NCBI RefSeq assembly: GCF_002929275.1
Contig: NZ_PJIK01000010.1
Location: 123,929 to 187,928 of the forward strand
Origin: Arthrobacter sp. ZGTC131
Lineage (GTDB): Bacteria > Actinomycetota > Actinomycetes > Actinomycetales > Micrococcaceae
Length of the DNA stretch: 64,000 bases
Direction: 5' to 3'
The notes under the pieces were generated by a model. That model did no database searches and had not been told where the DNA came from. It saw nothing but the letters and a program-made list of their open reading frames with translations. Below, in pieces: positions 7,756-16,271 of this stretch; positions within the stretch are counted from its first letter, which is position 1, and every line of letters starts with the position of its first letter. The translations under genes were made by a program, and so were the position numbers.

Positions 7756-8376
7756 ATGAACCTCGCTGTAGAGCGCAAACCACTCCGTGCCGACGCTGCC
7801 CGCAACGTGGACAAGATCATCAATGCGGCCCGCGAGTGCTTCCGCGAGTACGGCCCCGACGTTCCGCTGCAGACCATCGCGGCCACCGCCGGAGTGGGAC
7901 CGGCCACACTTTTTCGGAACTTTTCAGACAAGGAACAACTGGTCCTGGCGGCACTGAACCGCCAACTCCGGCTCGGCGTCGACCCCGTCATTGATGTTGC
8001 GCTGGCCGGACCGGACGCAGCCGAAGGTCTCTTCCGCGTCATCGACGCCGTCATGACCGCCGCGAGCGAGAACGCCAATCTGCTGGGCGCCGTCGCCGGG
8101 CGGCGAGACCTGCTGACCGGCATCACCGGCAGCCTGATTGAATCCGTTGGCGTGCTCCTTGGCCGGGGGCAGGGCCAGGGAACGCTCCGGGTCGACATTT
8201 CGCTGACGGACATGGTGAGGCTGCTGGCCATGCTGATCGGCGTGGTCGACACCATGGAACCCGGGTCCGACGCCTGGCGCCGCCCCGCGGCGCTCGTCGA
8301 AGACGCTATCCGCTCGGAACGGCCCGGCCGGCCGCTTCCGCCGCAGGTGCCGCTCCCCGGCTCGCAATTCGAGTAG
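7756..8376 (+). CDS. TetR/AcrR-family transcriptional regulator
   Basis: 206 residues. The N-terminal helix-turn-helix runs about residues 17-62 (AARECFREYGPDVPLQTIAA, then AGVGPATLFRNFSDKEQLV), the TetR DNA-binding signature. The rest is a helical ligand-binding domain that resembles the SbtR-like C-terminal group (regions around VIDAVMTAAS and GRRDLLTGITG). It probably represses itself or a neighbour, but no transporter or enzyme is divergently paired closely enough to name a target. The nearest is the thiamine-binding gene, 110 bp away on the other strand. Confidence 0.88.
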   Translation: MNLAVERKPLRADAARNVDKIINAARECFREYGPDVPLQTIAATAGVGPATLFRNFSDKEQLVLAALNRQLRLGVDPVIDVALAGPDAAEGLFRVIDAVMTAASENANLLGAVAGRRDLLTGITGSLIESVGVLLGRGQGQGTLRVDISLTDMVRLLAMLIGVVDTMEPGSDAWRRPAALVEDAIRSERPGRPLPPQVPLPGSQFE

Positions 8377-8540
8377 ACGCCGGTTCAAGTAAACCGCTGC
8401 TCCCCGCGGACGGGCCCGGCCCGCTCGGGCGTCGCCCGCTCTGTCCGGCCGGCTCTATTCCGTCCAACCGGCTTGCACAGTAAGCTAGGCGGACCAGTGG
8501 TTAGGCAGCCAGCCTCGGGAATTCCATCACGGAGTACAAA

Positions 8541-8588
8541 ATGTCATTCTTCACGCGTGAACATTTAACACAGGCTGCGACATCATGA
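8541..8588 (+). CDS. 15-residue upstream ORF coupled to the next small gene
   Basis: ATG at 8541, preceded by GGAG at the normal distance, encodes MSFFTREHLTQAATS and stops at TGA 8586-8588. That stop overlaps the ATG of the next gene (8585) in an ATGA junction. The downstream gene has no ribosome site of its own, so its translation probably depends on this peptide ORF. It is too short for a family call. The evidence is the ribosome site and the junction geometry. Confidence 0.45.
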   Translation: MSFFTREHLTQAATS

Positions 8589-8836
8589 ACCGCTCACAGC
8601 TCGCACACTTCATGAAGCTGTCCCCGGATCCCGAAGTCACACTGACAGCAGCCTCAACCGACGAGCTCGGGATAATCGTGGACGCGCTTTACCGCAACCT
8701 GGACACGCCCAAGCCGGTTTTCGGCGCCCAGGACTGGTACGACCTCGCCACGGAAGAACTGGCCCGGCGAACTTCGCCCGGCTCCCCGGACTCCTACAGG
8801 GCATCCTCTTCCCCGGATGCCTACGGCGCCGCCTGA
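8585..8836 (+). CDS. small conserved protein with ALYRNLDTP/FGA..WY motif (paralogue of 48576-48848)
   Basis: 83 residues, cytoplasmic, acidic N-terminal half. The core DALYRNLDTPKPVFGAQDWY followed by an acidic helix and EL is nearly repeated in the 90-residue protein at 48576-48848 on the opposite strand (DALYRNLDTP, then FGA, WY and EL). The region before it (LTAASTDELGIIV) also aligns with LPEPALTELAD. The C-terminal 25 residues are Ser/Pro-rich and diverge. I recognise no named domain. The start is fixed by the ATGA overlap with the 15-codon ORF. A duplicated family kept in two coupled settings argues that it is real. Confidence 0.7.
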   Translation: MNRSQLAHFMKLSPDPEVTLTAASTDELGIIVDALYRNLDTPKPVFGAQDWYDLATEELARRTSPGSPDSYRASSSPDAYGAA

Positions 8837-8966
8837 TCCAAGCTAGGCCGCCCCAGCCAAACCAGGGCCGCCTGATCAAGCCCGGGCGGCCTGACCAGCC
8901 CGGGCTTCCCTTCCTCCAGACCATCCCTGAAGGCAGCTCTGCCTGGCCGCCCCGGGCTTCCCCTGC

Positions 8967-9263
8967 CTAGGATTCCTTCGCCGTGGATTCCTTGGTGGTG
9001 GATTCCTTTGCCGGGGACTCAGCGGGCGCGCCCTTTGCGGGTGCATGCCCCTTCCCGTGGGCGTGATGCTCCGCTTCGTGGGCGTGCTCCTTCGCCTCCA
9101 GCAGATGCTGCTGAAGCTTCTCCTCCGCTTCCCGGCGGCGCCGGGACGTGTCGCGGAGCTCCCGTGTGGATTGGGAGCCACTTACCTCGATGTAAGGGGC
9201 GCCCGTCCTGTCATTCCCGTCCTTATGGGTCTCCGGTTCACCCGCGGCTGATTTTTCGTTCAT
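8967..9263 (-). CDS. small charged hypothetical protein
   Basis: 98 residues from the ATG at 9263 (an in-frame ATG at 9314 adds 17 unlikely residues). Hydrophilic throughout. A central helix rich in Arg, Glu and Lys (RELRDTSRRRREAEEKLQQH) could form a coiled coil. It is followed by a His-rich stretch (EAEHHAHGKGHAPAKG) that could bind metal, and then KEST/KES tandem repeats up to the stop. No family recognised. Proteins of this composition are common in Arthrobacter relatives and are often stress induced, but nothing here proves it. Confidence 0.55.
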   Translation of the reverse strand: MNEKSAAGEPETHKDGNDRTGAPYIEVSGSQSTRELRDTSRRRREAEEKLQQHLLEAKEHAHEAEHHAHGKGHAPAKGAPAESPAKESTTKESTAKES

Positions 9264-9374
9264 GGTCAGTTCGTCCTCTCTGAAGCCAACAACACCCTGC
9301 GCCGATACATTCAACTGCGGCGCTCCACCATCTACTCAGTCATACCCGGCGTGACACGTCAATGCCGGCCCGGG

Positions 9375-10052
9375 TCACATGCCGCCCGGCAAGGCCTCGG
9401 GCCGTGTGGTGTGATTATGCAGGGCGGCGCTCACGCACTCAGCCATGGCCTGGAGCGCAATCAGCTGCGCTTCCCGGACCTGGGGTTTGGGGGCGTTGAT
9501 GCAGATGGCCTCGTCTGCCGCCTGCGCCAGCGGATTGGGCGCCCGCCCGGTAACGGCCCACACCGTGGCTCGGGCCGCCTTGGCCGCTGCAGTTGCATCC
9601 AGCAATGCGTGCCGGTGGCCGCTCGCCGAGACGACCAGCAAAACGTCGTCGGCGCGAACATGGGCCGCAACCAGGCTGGCCACCTCGTCCGCATGACCCT
9701 GCGCAATTTCGATAAGGTTGGCCGATCCCGCCGCGGCCGCCGCCGGGTCTCCCCGGAGAGCGATGACGGAGAAGGGCCGGCGCTCACCGGAGTGGCGGCC
9801 CAGCAATTCGGCGGTGAACTGCTGGACCTCAGCCGCCGACCCGGCACTTCCCGCGGTGACCAGCCGGTTCCCGGCGAGCAGGCGCCGGGCCAGCTCCTCC
9901 CCCCACCCCGCCAGGCGCGAGGATTCATTCCGGAGCGAGGCCACGGCCGGACCCACCTGACGCAGGTGTTCCAGGACAATGTCCACCGGTGCCTTCATGG
10001 CGAACGGGGCTTCGGCGACGCGAGTGCGTTGCAACCGGCTGACGGCTTTCAT
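9375..10052 (-). CDS. SIS-domain protein (phosphosugar isomerase-like)
   Basis: 225 residues. VTAGSAGSAAEVQQFTAELL is the first SIS loop (phosphosugar contact) and DVLLVVSASGHRHALLDA the second; KAARATVWAVTG follows the typical strand-helix pattern. The size and N-terminal helix are like GmhA-type sedoheptulose-7-phosphate isomerases, but key GmhA residues cannot be confirmed and no heptose genes are nearby. It may bind or isomerise another sugar phosphate in the cytoplasm. GAGGAGTTGGAAAG just before the ATG at 10052 supports that start over an internal Met at 9998, which has no ribosome site. Confidence 0.75.
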   Translation of the reverse strand: MKAVSRLQRTRVAEAPFAMKAPVDIVLEHLRQVGPAVASLRNESSRLAGWGEELARRLLAGNRLVTAGSAGSAAEVQQFTAELLGRHSGERRPFSVIALRGDPAAAAAGSANLIEIAQGHADEVASLVAAHVRADDVLLVVSASGHRHALLDATAAAKAARATVWAVTGRAPNPLAQAADEAICINAPKPQVREAQLIALQAMAECVSAALHNHTTRPEALPGGM

Positions 10053-10159
10053 CTTTCCAACTCCTCTTCACTCCGAGCAGCTGCCGCGCTTCCCATCGGC
10101 TCACCCTGAGCGCAGCCGCACACTGACCCGCGCGCCCTTCATTGCAGGCGCGCCTGGCA

Positions 10160-10405
10160 TCAGTCGTCGTTGGCGGCGGCCGCGGCACGTGCCAGGAGCT
10201 CGCGGTTAATCGCCGCCATGGCCGCCAGCCTTGCGGAGTTTCCGGTCGGCTCAAGCTCCAACCCCAGACCCTGGAAGAGGGCTGCCAGCTCGGCTTCGGG
10301 AACGTCGGCAATTGACGGGAAGTGAGTGAAGAAACGTTTCTCGGGCAAGCCCGCGACGGCATGCCTGCGGATGCCAGAAGCTCCGGGAGGCAGTCGATTG
10401 TCCAT
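10160..10405 (-). CDS. small hypothetical protein
   Basis: 81 residues. A basic N-terminus (GASGIRRHAVAGLPEKRFF) precedes an acidic stretch (DVPEAELAALFQGLGLELEP) and an Ala-rich C-terminal helix (INRELLARAAAAAND). No transmembrane segment or known motif. It lies 107 bp upstream of the SIS gene on the same strand, with a weak GC hairpin at 10130-10153 between them. An operon with the SIS protein is possible but not shown. Coding status rests on composition and a weak GGTGAG ribosome site. Confidence 0.45.
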   Translation of the reverse strand: MDNRLPPGASGIRRHAVAGLPEKRFFTHFPSIADVPEAELAALFQGLGLELEPTGNSARLAAMAAINRELLARAAAAANDD

Positions 10406-10502
10406 AGCTCACCACTTGTACGGTTATGGCGGCTGACTGCTTAGCCTCTTAGAGCATACAACGCATGTGATGCGCGCCACTAGGCAGCGCGTGCGGCGCC
10501 GG

Positions 10503-10814
10503 TCAGTTCCAGCCCGCCAGGCGCAACAGGGCGGCAGCGCCAGCGCCGGCCACCACGACCACCAGGAAGGGCGCCCGGAAGAGCAGGGCAATGCCGCCCG
10601 CGGCGAGGGCGCCCAGTCGGGCGTCGAGGACCAGCGCCTGGCCCGAAGCCATAGCGTTGACGATCGTCAATGACGCCAGCAGCCCGATGGTCATGGTGCC
10701 CGCCACCCTGGACATCCGGGGGTTTCGCAGCAGGCTGGCCGGCACAAGGTACCCCATCAGCTTCCAGGCATAGGCCAACAGGCAGGCCAGCAGCAGCCAC
10801 ATCCAGAGGTTCAT
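10503..10814 (-). CDS. azlD: AzlD-family branched-chain amino acid export subunit
   Basis: 103 residues with about four hydrophobic segments and the AzlD-like N-terminus (MWLLLACLLAYAWKLMGYLV, then P near residue 24). AzlD partners AzlC in the LIV-E exporter for valine, leucine, isoleucine and analogues. The start codon overlaps the azlC stop by 4 bp (ATGA), so the two are co-translated. Short but normal for the family. No dedicated Lrp regulator is adjacent. Confidence 0.85.
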   Translation of the reverse strand: MNLWMWLLLACLLAYAWKLMGYLVPASLLRNPRMSRVAGTMTIGLLASLTIVNAMASGQALVLDARLGALAAGGIALLFRAPFLVVVVAGAGAAALLRLAGWN

Positions 10815-11590
10815 GCAGCGCCGCCCGGGACGGTTCCGGTGCCCGCTCCCGGCCCGTGATGGTGGTGCTCGGTGTAGGGATCGATGTCCGGTTCCAGTCC
10901 TTCATCGCGGCGGCCGTGGCTGAACCAGCCGATGGCCGCCGCCACCACTGCCGCGATCAGAATGGGCACCCCCGCGGGAACGAACGGCACGGCCAGTACG
11001 GTGGCGAGCGCGCATACAACGGCAATGGCCACTGGCTCACCGCCCTTGAGCCGCGGCCACAGCAGGCCAAGGAACGCCGCGACCGCCGCGCCGTCGAGCC
11101 CCCACTGTTTGGGGTCACCGAGCGCGCCGCCGGCCAGCGCCCCGACGGCCGTGAAGACGTTCCAGAGCACAAAGATCCCGATGCCGGCGGTCCAGAAACC
11201 GCGCTGTTGCTCGGCCGGGTCCGTCTGGCCGGTGCTCGTGGCCGTGGACTCGTCGATGGTCAGCTGAGCGGCGGCGTAGCGGCGCCAGCCCTTGGGTTGC
11301 AGCAGAACGTTGAGCTGCATGCCGTAAATGCCGTTGCGCATCCCGAGCAGCGTGGCGGCGCCCATGGCGGCGAGGCCGGACCCGCCGCCGGCGACTACCC
11401 CGATGAACGCAAACTGGGAGCCGCCGCTGAACAGGAGCAGGCTCAGGGCCATGGTCTGCCAGAAATCGAGACCCGACGTCACGGAAAGGGCGCCGAAGGA
11501 GACCCCGTACAGGCCGGTGGCGATGCTAATGGACAGGCCTACGCGCACCGCCGGGGACTGCAGGAGCCGGGTAGGCCAGGTGATGGGCAT
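10811..11590 (-). CDS. azlC: AzlC-family branched-chain amino acid permease
   Basis: 259 residues from the ATG at 11590 (the frame stays open upstream but is not membrane-like). The family signature SFGALSVTSGLDFWQTMALS, then LLLFSGGSQFAFIGVVAGGG and LLGMRNGIYGMQLNVLL, is clear. About seven membrane helices follow, with a cytoplasmic His-rich tail (YTEHHHHGPG). It is the large subunit of the branched-chain amino acid exporter, coupled to azlD. The start has little Shine-Dalgarno signal. The His tail is an unusual addition and might bind metal. Confidence 0.88.
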   Translation of the reverse strand: MPITWPTRLLQSPAVRVGLSISIATGLYGVSFGALSVTSGLDFWQTMALSLLLFSGGSQFAFIGVVAGGGSGLAAMGAATLLGMRNGIYGMQLNVLLQPKGWRRYAAAQLTIDESTATSTGQTDPAEQQRGFWTAGIGIFVLWNVFTAVGALAGGALGDPKQWGLDGAAVAAFLGLLWPRLKGGEPVAIAVVCALATVLAVPFVPAGVPILIAAVVAAAIGWFSHGRRDEGLEPDIDPYTEHHHHGPGAGTGTVPGGAA

Positions 11591-11631
11591 GGGACCACTC
11601 AACCACAGCGGCGGCAAGGGAGTTAAGCCGG

Positions 11632-12507
11632 CTAGAGCTGGGCCAGAACCTGGGCCGGTTTGTTGGTGGTGATCTCGTGAATGCCGAGCCCCTGGCACAA
11701 GGCGACGTCGTTCTCGGCGTCCACCGTCCACACACGGAACCTGCGGCCCGAGGCCAGCCAGCGCTGAACGGTGCGGGCATGCTGGCGCACGTAGTCGATG
11801 CCCGGCCCGGCCATGCCAACCTCGCAGTCGTTGAGGATCCGCTCACCCTCCAGCTGGGCGGCTTTCATCACGTTCGCCACAGCCCCGCCCGTGAGCGGCC
11901 CAAGGCCTAGCTCTTCCCGGATTTCGGCGACGTTGATGTCATCCAGCAGCTGGCAGATGAACTCGCCGGGCACCGTCTTGCGAAGATGCCGCACCGAATC
12001 CGGGCTGAAGCTCATGAAGGTGATCCGGATGTTGCCCACCAAGGACGTCAAGGGGTCCCAGCCCTCCCTTCGGAGAACCTCCAGCACCCGGTCCTCCAGT
12101 TTCAGCTGGTACGGGCTGGGATGCTTCAGTTCGATGGCAAGCCCGATGTCACGCCCGAAGTCCCGGAGGAGGTGGAGCAGGTCAGGCAGCGTCAGGAACT
12201 GCTCGGACCGGGCGCCGTATGCCTCGGGAATGCGGACGCCCTTCCACGAGGAGAAGTCCAGCAGCCGCAGCTCGTCGATGGTCCGTTCGGCAACCGGACC
12301 CGTGCCATCGGACGTGCGGTCCAGATTGGCGTCGTGCAACAGGACCACGTGCTGGTCACGGGTCAGGTGTACATCGCATTCCACCCCGTCCGCTCCGTCA
12401 GCCAGGGCCCGGAGATAGGCGGCCCGCGTATGCTCTGCAAAGTCCGCGCTCGCGCCCCGGTGGGCATAGACCAGGGGGCGGGCCGGGGCTGCATCCTCGA
12501 TCGTCAT
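11632..12507 (-). CDS. glycerophosphodiester phosphodiesterase
   Basis: 291 residues. YAHRGASADFAEHTRAAYLR holds the catalytic HR...E motif, GADGVECDVHLTRD the Glu/Asp metal ligands, and VVLLHDANLDRTSDGTG the second catalytic His (HD). IGLAIELKHP is the further Glu/Lys strand. The enzyme hydrolyses glycerophosphodiesters to glycerol 3-phosphate and an alcohol, using a divalent metal. No signal peptide, so cytoplasmic (UgpQ-like rather than periplasmic GlpQ). It is divergent from the DUF445 gene across 50 bp; each gene carries a -10-like hexamer 6 nt before its start. Confidence 0.92.
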   Translation of the reverse strand: MTIEDAAPARPLVYAHRGASADFAEHTRAAYLRALADGADGVECDVHLTRDQHVVLLHDANLDRTSDGTGPVAERTIDELRLLDFSSWKGVRIPEAYGARSEQFLTLPDLLHLLRDFGRDIGLAIELKHPSPYQLKLEDRVLEVLRREGWDPLTSLVGNIRITFMSFSPDSVRHLRKTVPGEFICQLLDDINVAEIREELGLGPLTGGAVANVMKAAQLEGERILNDCEVGMAGPGIDYVRQHARTVQRWLASGRRFRVWTVDAENDVALCQGLGIHEITTNKPAQVLAQL

Positions 12508-12513
12508 GCTGAC

Positions 12514-12519
12514 ACGTTA
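12514..12519 (-). promoter_or_regulatory. probable leaderless -10 box (TAACGT) of the glycerophosphodiesterase gene
   Basis: On the minus strand TAACGT is followed by exactly 6 nt and then the ATG at 12507. No Shine-Dalgarno is present. Confidence 0.5.
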
Positions 12520-12545
12520 GCGGACAGCCGGTACGGATGCGGGAC

Positions 12546-12551
12546 TAGGCT
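12546..12551 (+). promoter_or_regulatory. probable leaderless -10 box (TAGGCT) of the DUF445 gene
   Basis: TAGGCT, 6 nt, then ATG at 12558. It faces the divergent box at 12514-12519 within a 50-bp intergenic space. Confidence 0.55.
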
Positions 12552-12557
12552 GGGCAC

Positions 12558-13910
12558 ATGCAGGTGAACTCTGAGCCAACCACCCAGCCCGAAGCGCCTA
12601 CCGCAGGTCCCCGGGAGCCCTCCCGCCCGGCGCAGGTCCGTCCCGCCGTCGCGCACCGGCAACTCAGCGCCGGTGACGCCGAAAAGGCGGCCGCTCTCCG
12701 GAGAATGAAGCTCCTGGCGCTTAGCCTGCTGATCGCCATGGCCGTGGTGTTCGTCTTTGCCTTCGCCCTGCAGAAGCAATACCCCTGGCTGGAATACGTC
12801 CGTGCCGCGGCTGAAGGCGGGATGGTGGGCGCCCTGGCCGACTGGTTCGCGGTGACGGCCCTGTTCAAGTACCCCATGGGCCTGAAAATCCCGCACACCG
12901 CCATCATCCCGCGCCGCAAGGACCAGATCGGCGCGTCGCTGGGAGAGTTCGTGGAGACCAACTTCCTCTCGGAGCAGGTGGTCCAGGAGAAGCTGGCCAG
13001 CCTGAACATTGCCGGCCGGGCAGGCCAGTGGCTGTCCGGCCCCGGCGGCGCCGAGCGGGTGGCCAAGGAGGGCGCGGCTGTCATCCGCGGCGCGTTCAAA
13101 GTGTTGAACGACGACGACGTCCAGGCAGTGATCGAGGGCATGGTCCGGAAGCATCTGCTCACGCCGCCGTGGGGCCCGCCGGTGGGCAGGATGGCCGAGC
13201 GGATCTTCGCCGAGGGGCACCACCACACGCTCATTGACCTGCTGGTGGACCGCGCTGCGGACTGGGTGGCTGCCAACCATGAGACCGTCAGCCGGCTGGT
13301 AACGGACCGCTCGCCGCAGTGGGTCCCCGGCTTCGTGGACGGCCTGGTGGGCGACAAAGTCTACGTAGAGCTGCTGAAATTCACTCGCGCCGTCCAGACG
13401 GATCCGCAGCACCAGGTCCGCCTGTCCATCGACAAATACCTCACCGACCTGGCCCAGGACCTGCAGCACGATCCGGCCATGATCGCCCGCGCGGAAGGCA
13501 TCAAGGCCCAGGTCCTCGGCGACCCGGAGGTCCGCGAATTGGCTTCCCGGACCTGGGCGACCATCAAGAACGCGCTGCTCACCGCCGTCGACGATCCGGA
13601 AAGCGAGCTCACCGTTAAGTTCAAGGCCGCCGTCCGCGACTTCGGTGCGCGGCTGGTCAACGACGACGAACTGGCCGGCAAGGTCAACGCGTGGATCGGC
13701 GATGCCGCCGGCTACCTGGTCCGCACCTATCGATCCGACATCGCCGGGGTGATCACGGATACGGTGGCGCGCTGGGATGCCGAGGAGACGTCGCAGAAGA
13801 TCGAACTCCAGGTGGGCAAGGACCTGCAGTTCATCCGGATCAACGGCACGGTGGTGGGGTCGCTGGCCGGCCTCGCGATCTTCACTGTTGCGCACCTGAC
13901 GTTCGGCTAG
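12558..13910 (+). CDS. DUF445-family membrane protein
   Basis: 450 residues. A hydrophilic Pro-rich start is followed by a transmembrane segment (LLALSLLIAMAVVFVFAFAL). The conserved DUF445 block comes next (AAAEGGMVGALADWFAVTAL, then FKYPMGLKIPHTAIIPRRKD). A long helical domain with repeated amphipathic stretches occupies the middle, and a second membrane helix ends the protein (GSLAGLAIFTVAHLTFG). The topology is a hairpin-anchored domain at the membrane. Family function is unknown. The start has a -10-like hexamer 6 nt upstream and no ribosome site. Confidence 0.88.
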   Translation: MQVNSEPTTQPEAPTAGPREPSRPAQVRPAVAHRQLSAGDAEKAAALRRMKLLALSLLIAMAVVFVFAFALQKQYPWLEYVRAAAEGGMVGALADWFAVTALFKYPMGLKIPHTAIIPRRKDQIGASLGEFVETNFLSEQVVQEKLASLNIAGRAGQWLSGPGGAERVAKEGAAVIRGAFKVLNDDDVQAVIEGMVRKHLLTPPWGPPVGRMAERIFAEGHHHTLIDLLVDRAADWVAANHETVSRLVTDRSPQWVPGFVDGLVGDKVYVELLKFTRAVQTDPQHQVRLSIDKYLTDLAQDLQHDPAMIARAEGIKAQVLGDPEVRELASRTWATIKNALLTAVDDPESELTVKFKAAVRDFGARLVNDDELAGKVNAWIGDAAGYLVRTYRSDIAGVITDTVARWDAEETSQKIELQVGKDLQFIRINGTVVGSLAGLAIFTVAHLTFG

Positions 13911-13929
13911 CCCGAGCCGTCCAAGAGGC

Positions 13930-13977
13930 CCGGACTGGACGGCGGTGCCTGCAGTCAGCGTCCCTCGTCCAGGCCGG
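13930..13977. terminator. hairpin between convergent DUF445 and pxpC
   Basis: CCGGACTGGACG pairs with CGTCCAGGCCGG (11 of 12) around a 24-nt loop, in the 69-bp gap between convergent stops. Probably a bidirectional terminator. Confidence 0.5.
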
Positions 13978-13979
13978 CG

Positions 13980-14879
13980 TCACGCCCCAATGGCGCCGAG
14001 GAAACGGATCCGCTGGCCCGGCCGCGCCTGGCCGAGGAGATCCACGTCAGCCCGCCGCACCACCGCGATCACGGGGTAGCCGCCCGTCACCGGGTGGTCC
14101 GCGAGGAACACAGTGGGAAGGCCCGACGGCGGCACTTGCAGCGCGCCGAGCACGGCACCTTCGCTGGGGAGTTCTTCCGTCCGGTTCAGGCGGAGGGGCC
14201 GGCCCAGCAGCCGGGCGCCGATCCGGTTGGAGTCCGGCGATATGGTCCAGGACTGGCCGGTGAGCCGGCGGAGGGATGCGTCGTCGAACCAGTCGGCTCG
14301 CGGGCCCCGGTCCACCCGCAGGGCGATGGGACTGTTCGGATCCGGCGCACGGCGGAAAACACCGCGGAAGACTTCGGGCGGCGGGGCCGGCGCCGAGTCC
14401 GTAACCGCGGCGGCGCCGTTACCGTGCATCAGGGCGAGGGTATCCCCCGCCTTCAAGGGCGGCGGCCCCTCGCCGGAGAGCAGGTCGGCACTGCAGGACC
14501 CCAGAAGTGCCGGGGCGGCGATGCCGCCGGACACGGCCAGGTAGTAGCGGATTCCGAACGCTGGCGGACCGAATGCCATGACCGCTCCGGGTGGAACCCG
14601 GACGGGCTGGTTGAGATCAATCTCGGCGCCGTTGAGGGTGACCCTGCCCTCGGCCCCCGTCACGGCGACGTTGGCGCCCGTGACGAACCGCAGGCGGAGT
14701 CCGCCCAGCAGCACCTCGAGTCCCGGCGCTCCGGGCAGGTTGCCCAGCAGCGCATTGGCCAGCATCAGTGATTTCCGGTCCAACGCCCCGGAGGGGCTCA
14801 GTCCCAGATCGGCCGACCCCCGCCGGCCCAGATCCTCGATAAGCGTCAGCGGCCCCGGGTCCAGCACCACGATGCCCAT
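13980..14879 (-). CDS. pxpC: 5-oxoprolinase subunit C (biotin-dependent carboxyltransferase-like)
   Basis: 299 residues from the ATG at 14879, which overlaps the pxpB stop by one base (TGATG). The sequence runs LTLIEDLGRRGSADLGLSPS, then GALDRKSLMLANALLGN, the KipA/PxpC signature (usually QD.GR.G....G.p.GG..D), and FGIRYYLAVSGGIAAP in the middle. With PxpA and PxpB it forms the ATP-dependent enzyme that opens 5-oxoproline (pyroglutamate) to glutamate. Cytoplasmic. A longer frame upstream overlaps pxpB in another frame and is not used. Confidence 0.9.
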   Translation of the reverse strand: MGIVVLDPGPLTLIEDLGRRGSADLGLSPSGALDRKSLMLANALLGNLPGAPGLEVLLGGLRLRFVTGANVAVTGAEGRVTLNGAEIDLNQPVRVPPGAVMAFGPPAFGIRYYLAVSGGIAAPALLGSCSADLLSGEGPPPLKAGDTLALMHGNGAAAVTDSAPAPPPEVFRGVFRRAPDPNSPIALRVDRGPRADWFDDASLRRLTGQSWTISPDSNRIGARLLGRPLRLNRTEELPSEGAVLGALQVPPSGLPTVFLADHPVTGGYPVIAVVRRADVDLLGQARPGQRIRFLGAIGA

Positions 14880-15537
14880 CAGGCCTCCCGAAACCGTACG
14901 GTATCGCCCGGGCGGATCAGCGCAGGTTCCGGCCGGGCCGAGTCCCACAACACCGCCATGGTGGTCCCAATCAGCTGCCAGCCGCCCGGGGAGGAGCGCG
15001 GATACACGCCGCTGAACTCGCCGGCGAGCCCCACGGCACCGGCCGGCACTGCGGTCCGCGGCGTGCTGCGGCGGGGCACGGCCAGCTGATCGCCGTCCGT
15101 GACGAGGTAGACGAACCCGGGCGCGAATCCCGCGAAGGCAGCCGTCCACTGCGCGCCGGTGTGGCGCCGGACGACGTCGGCCTCGCTGATCCCGAGAATG
15201 CCAGCGACCTCGGCCAGGTCCGGGCCCCCGTACGCCACGGAGATTTCCACGGCCCGCCCCGGCTCAGCGGCGCTGTGGTCCGGCTCTGCGCCGGACAGCC
15301 AGGCCAGGACATCCGACGGCGCCAGCACCTCGGGGTCGAACGTCACCAGCACCGTCCGCGCGGCCGGCACGACGTCCATGACGCCCTCCGGACGGCCCGT
15401 CATTCCGGCGCCGACGAGACCGCGGTAGAACGCGATGACGGCCGCCAGGTCCGGCAGCTCCACGAGGAAGGCGCTGTCGCCATAGGGCACCACAGCAGGC
15501 AGCCCACGCGAAGGGCGCAGGTCAGGCGAAGGGCTCA
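14879..15537 (-). CDS. pxpB: 5-oxoprolinase subunit B (KipI-like)
   Basis: About 218 residues from a TTG at 15537 inside the end of pxpA; a GTG near 15489 is an alternative, so the start is uncertain. PYGDSAFLVEL opens the domain. EISVAYGGPDLAEVAGILG, FAGFAPGFVYL and VPRRSTPRTAVPAGAVGLAG are the allophanate-hydrolase subunit 1 core seen in PxpB/KipI, ending with GGWQLIGTT. It partners PxpC in the 5-oxoprolinase complex. Tight overlaps on both sides (pxpA upstream, pxpC downstream) imply co-translation. Confidence 0.88.
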
Positions 15538-16271
15538 AGCTCCACACCGGCTTCTTGGAGGCCCGCCCTGACGGCGGCCGCCATGCCCACGGCACCTGGC
15601 GTATCGCCATGGATACACAGCGAATCCGGGTCAACCCGCACCACCGAACCGTCCACGGCCACCACCTCGCCCTTCAGCGCGAGGCGCACGGCCCGTTCCA
15701 CGATCGGTCCGAGGTCGTGCAGCACTGCACCGTCCTGCGAGCGCGGCACCAGGGTGCCATCGGGCAGGTATGCGCGGTCCACGAACGCCTCGCGGAACAC
15801 CGGGTGGCCCGCTTCCTGGGCGTGCTTCAGCAGCTCCGATCCCGGCAGGCCCAGGACCGGCAGGCCCGGATCGTACGCGTGGATGGCTGCCACGATTGCG
15901 GAGGCCTGTTCGGCATCGTGGAATGCCCGGTTGTACAGGGCGCCGTGCGGCTTGACGTAATCCACGGAAGCGCCCACGGCATGTGCCACTCCGTCGAGCG
16001 CGCCGAGCTGATACAGGACATCGCCGAAGAGCTCGTCAAAGGACATGTCCAGGGAACGCCGCCCGAATCCGGCGAGGTCGCGGTAACCGACGTGCGCCCC
16101 GACCGTCACATCCAGTTCGAAGGCGGCGCGGCAGCTGTCCAGCATGGTGACCGGGTCCCCGGCATGGAAACCGCACGCCACGTTGGCGCTGGTCACGAGC
16201 TGGAACATCGCGGCGTCATCGCCCATGGTCCACGAGCCGAAGGACTCGCCCAGATCAGCGTTGAGGTCCAC
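15522..16271 (-). CDS. pxpA: 5-oxoprolinase subunit A (LamB/YcsF family)
   Basis: 249 residues starting MDLNADLGESFG, the family signature, followed by SANVACGFHAGDPVTM. VGAHVGYRDLAGFGRR, VDYVKPHGALYNRAF and LCIHGDTPGAV supply the conserved His, Lys and Asp residues. The subunit is thought to catalyse the ring-opening chemistry once PxpBC activates 5-oxoproline. The start overlaps the 3' end of the EcsC-like gene by 17 bp, and the stop overlaps the likely pxpB start, so the order EcsC-like, pxpA, pxpB, pxpC is one transcription unit. Start codon at 16271 is a GTG. Confidence 0.92.
   Translation of the reverse strand: MDLNADLGESFGSWTMGDDAAMFQLVTSANVACGFHAGDPVTMLDSCRAAFELDVTVGAHVGYRDLAGFGRRSLDMSFDELFGDVLYQLGALDGVAHAVGASVDYVKPHGALYNRAFHDAEQASAIVAAIHAYDPGLPVLGLPGSELLKHAQEAGHPVFREAFVDRAYLPDGTLVPRSQDGAVLHDLGPIVERAVRLALKGEVVAVDGSVVRVDPDSLCIHGDTPGAVGMAAAVRAGLQEAGVELEPFA

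Noticed and set aside
10130-10153. 7-bp GC hairpin GCGCGCC/GGCGCGC between two small genes
   Set aside because: Too short and GC-only, with no T run; such hairpins are expected by chance at this GC content.
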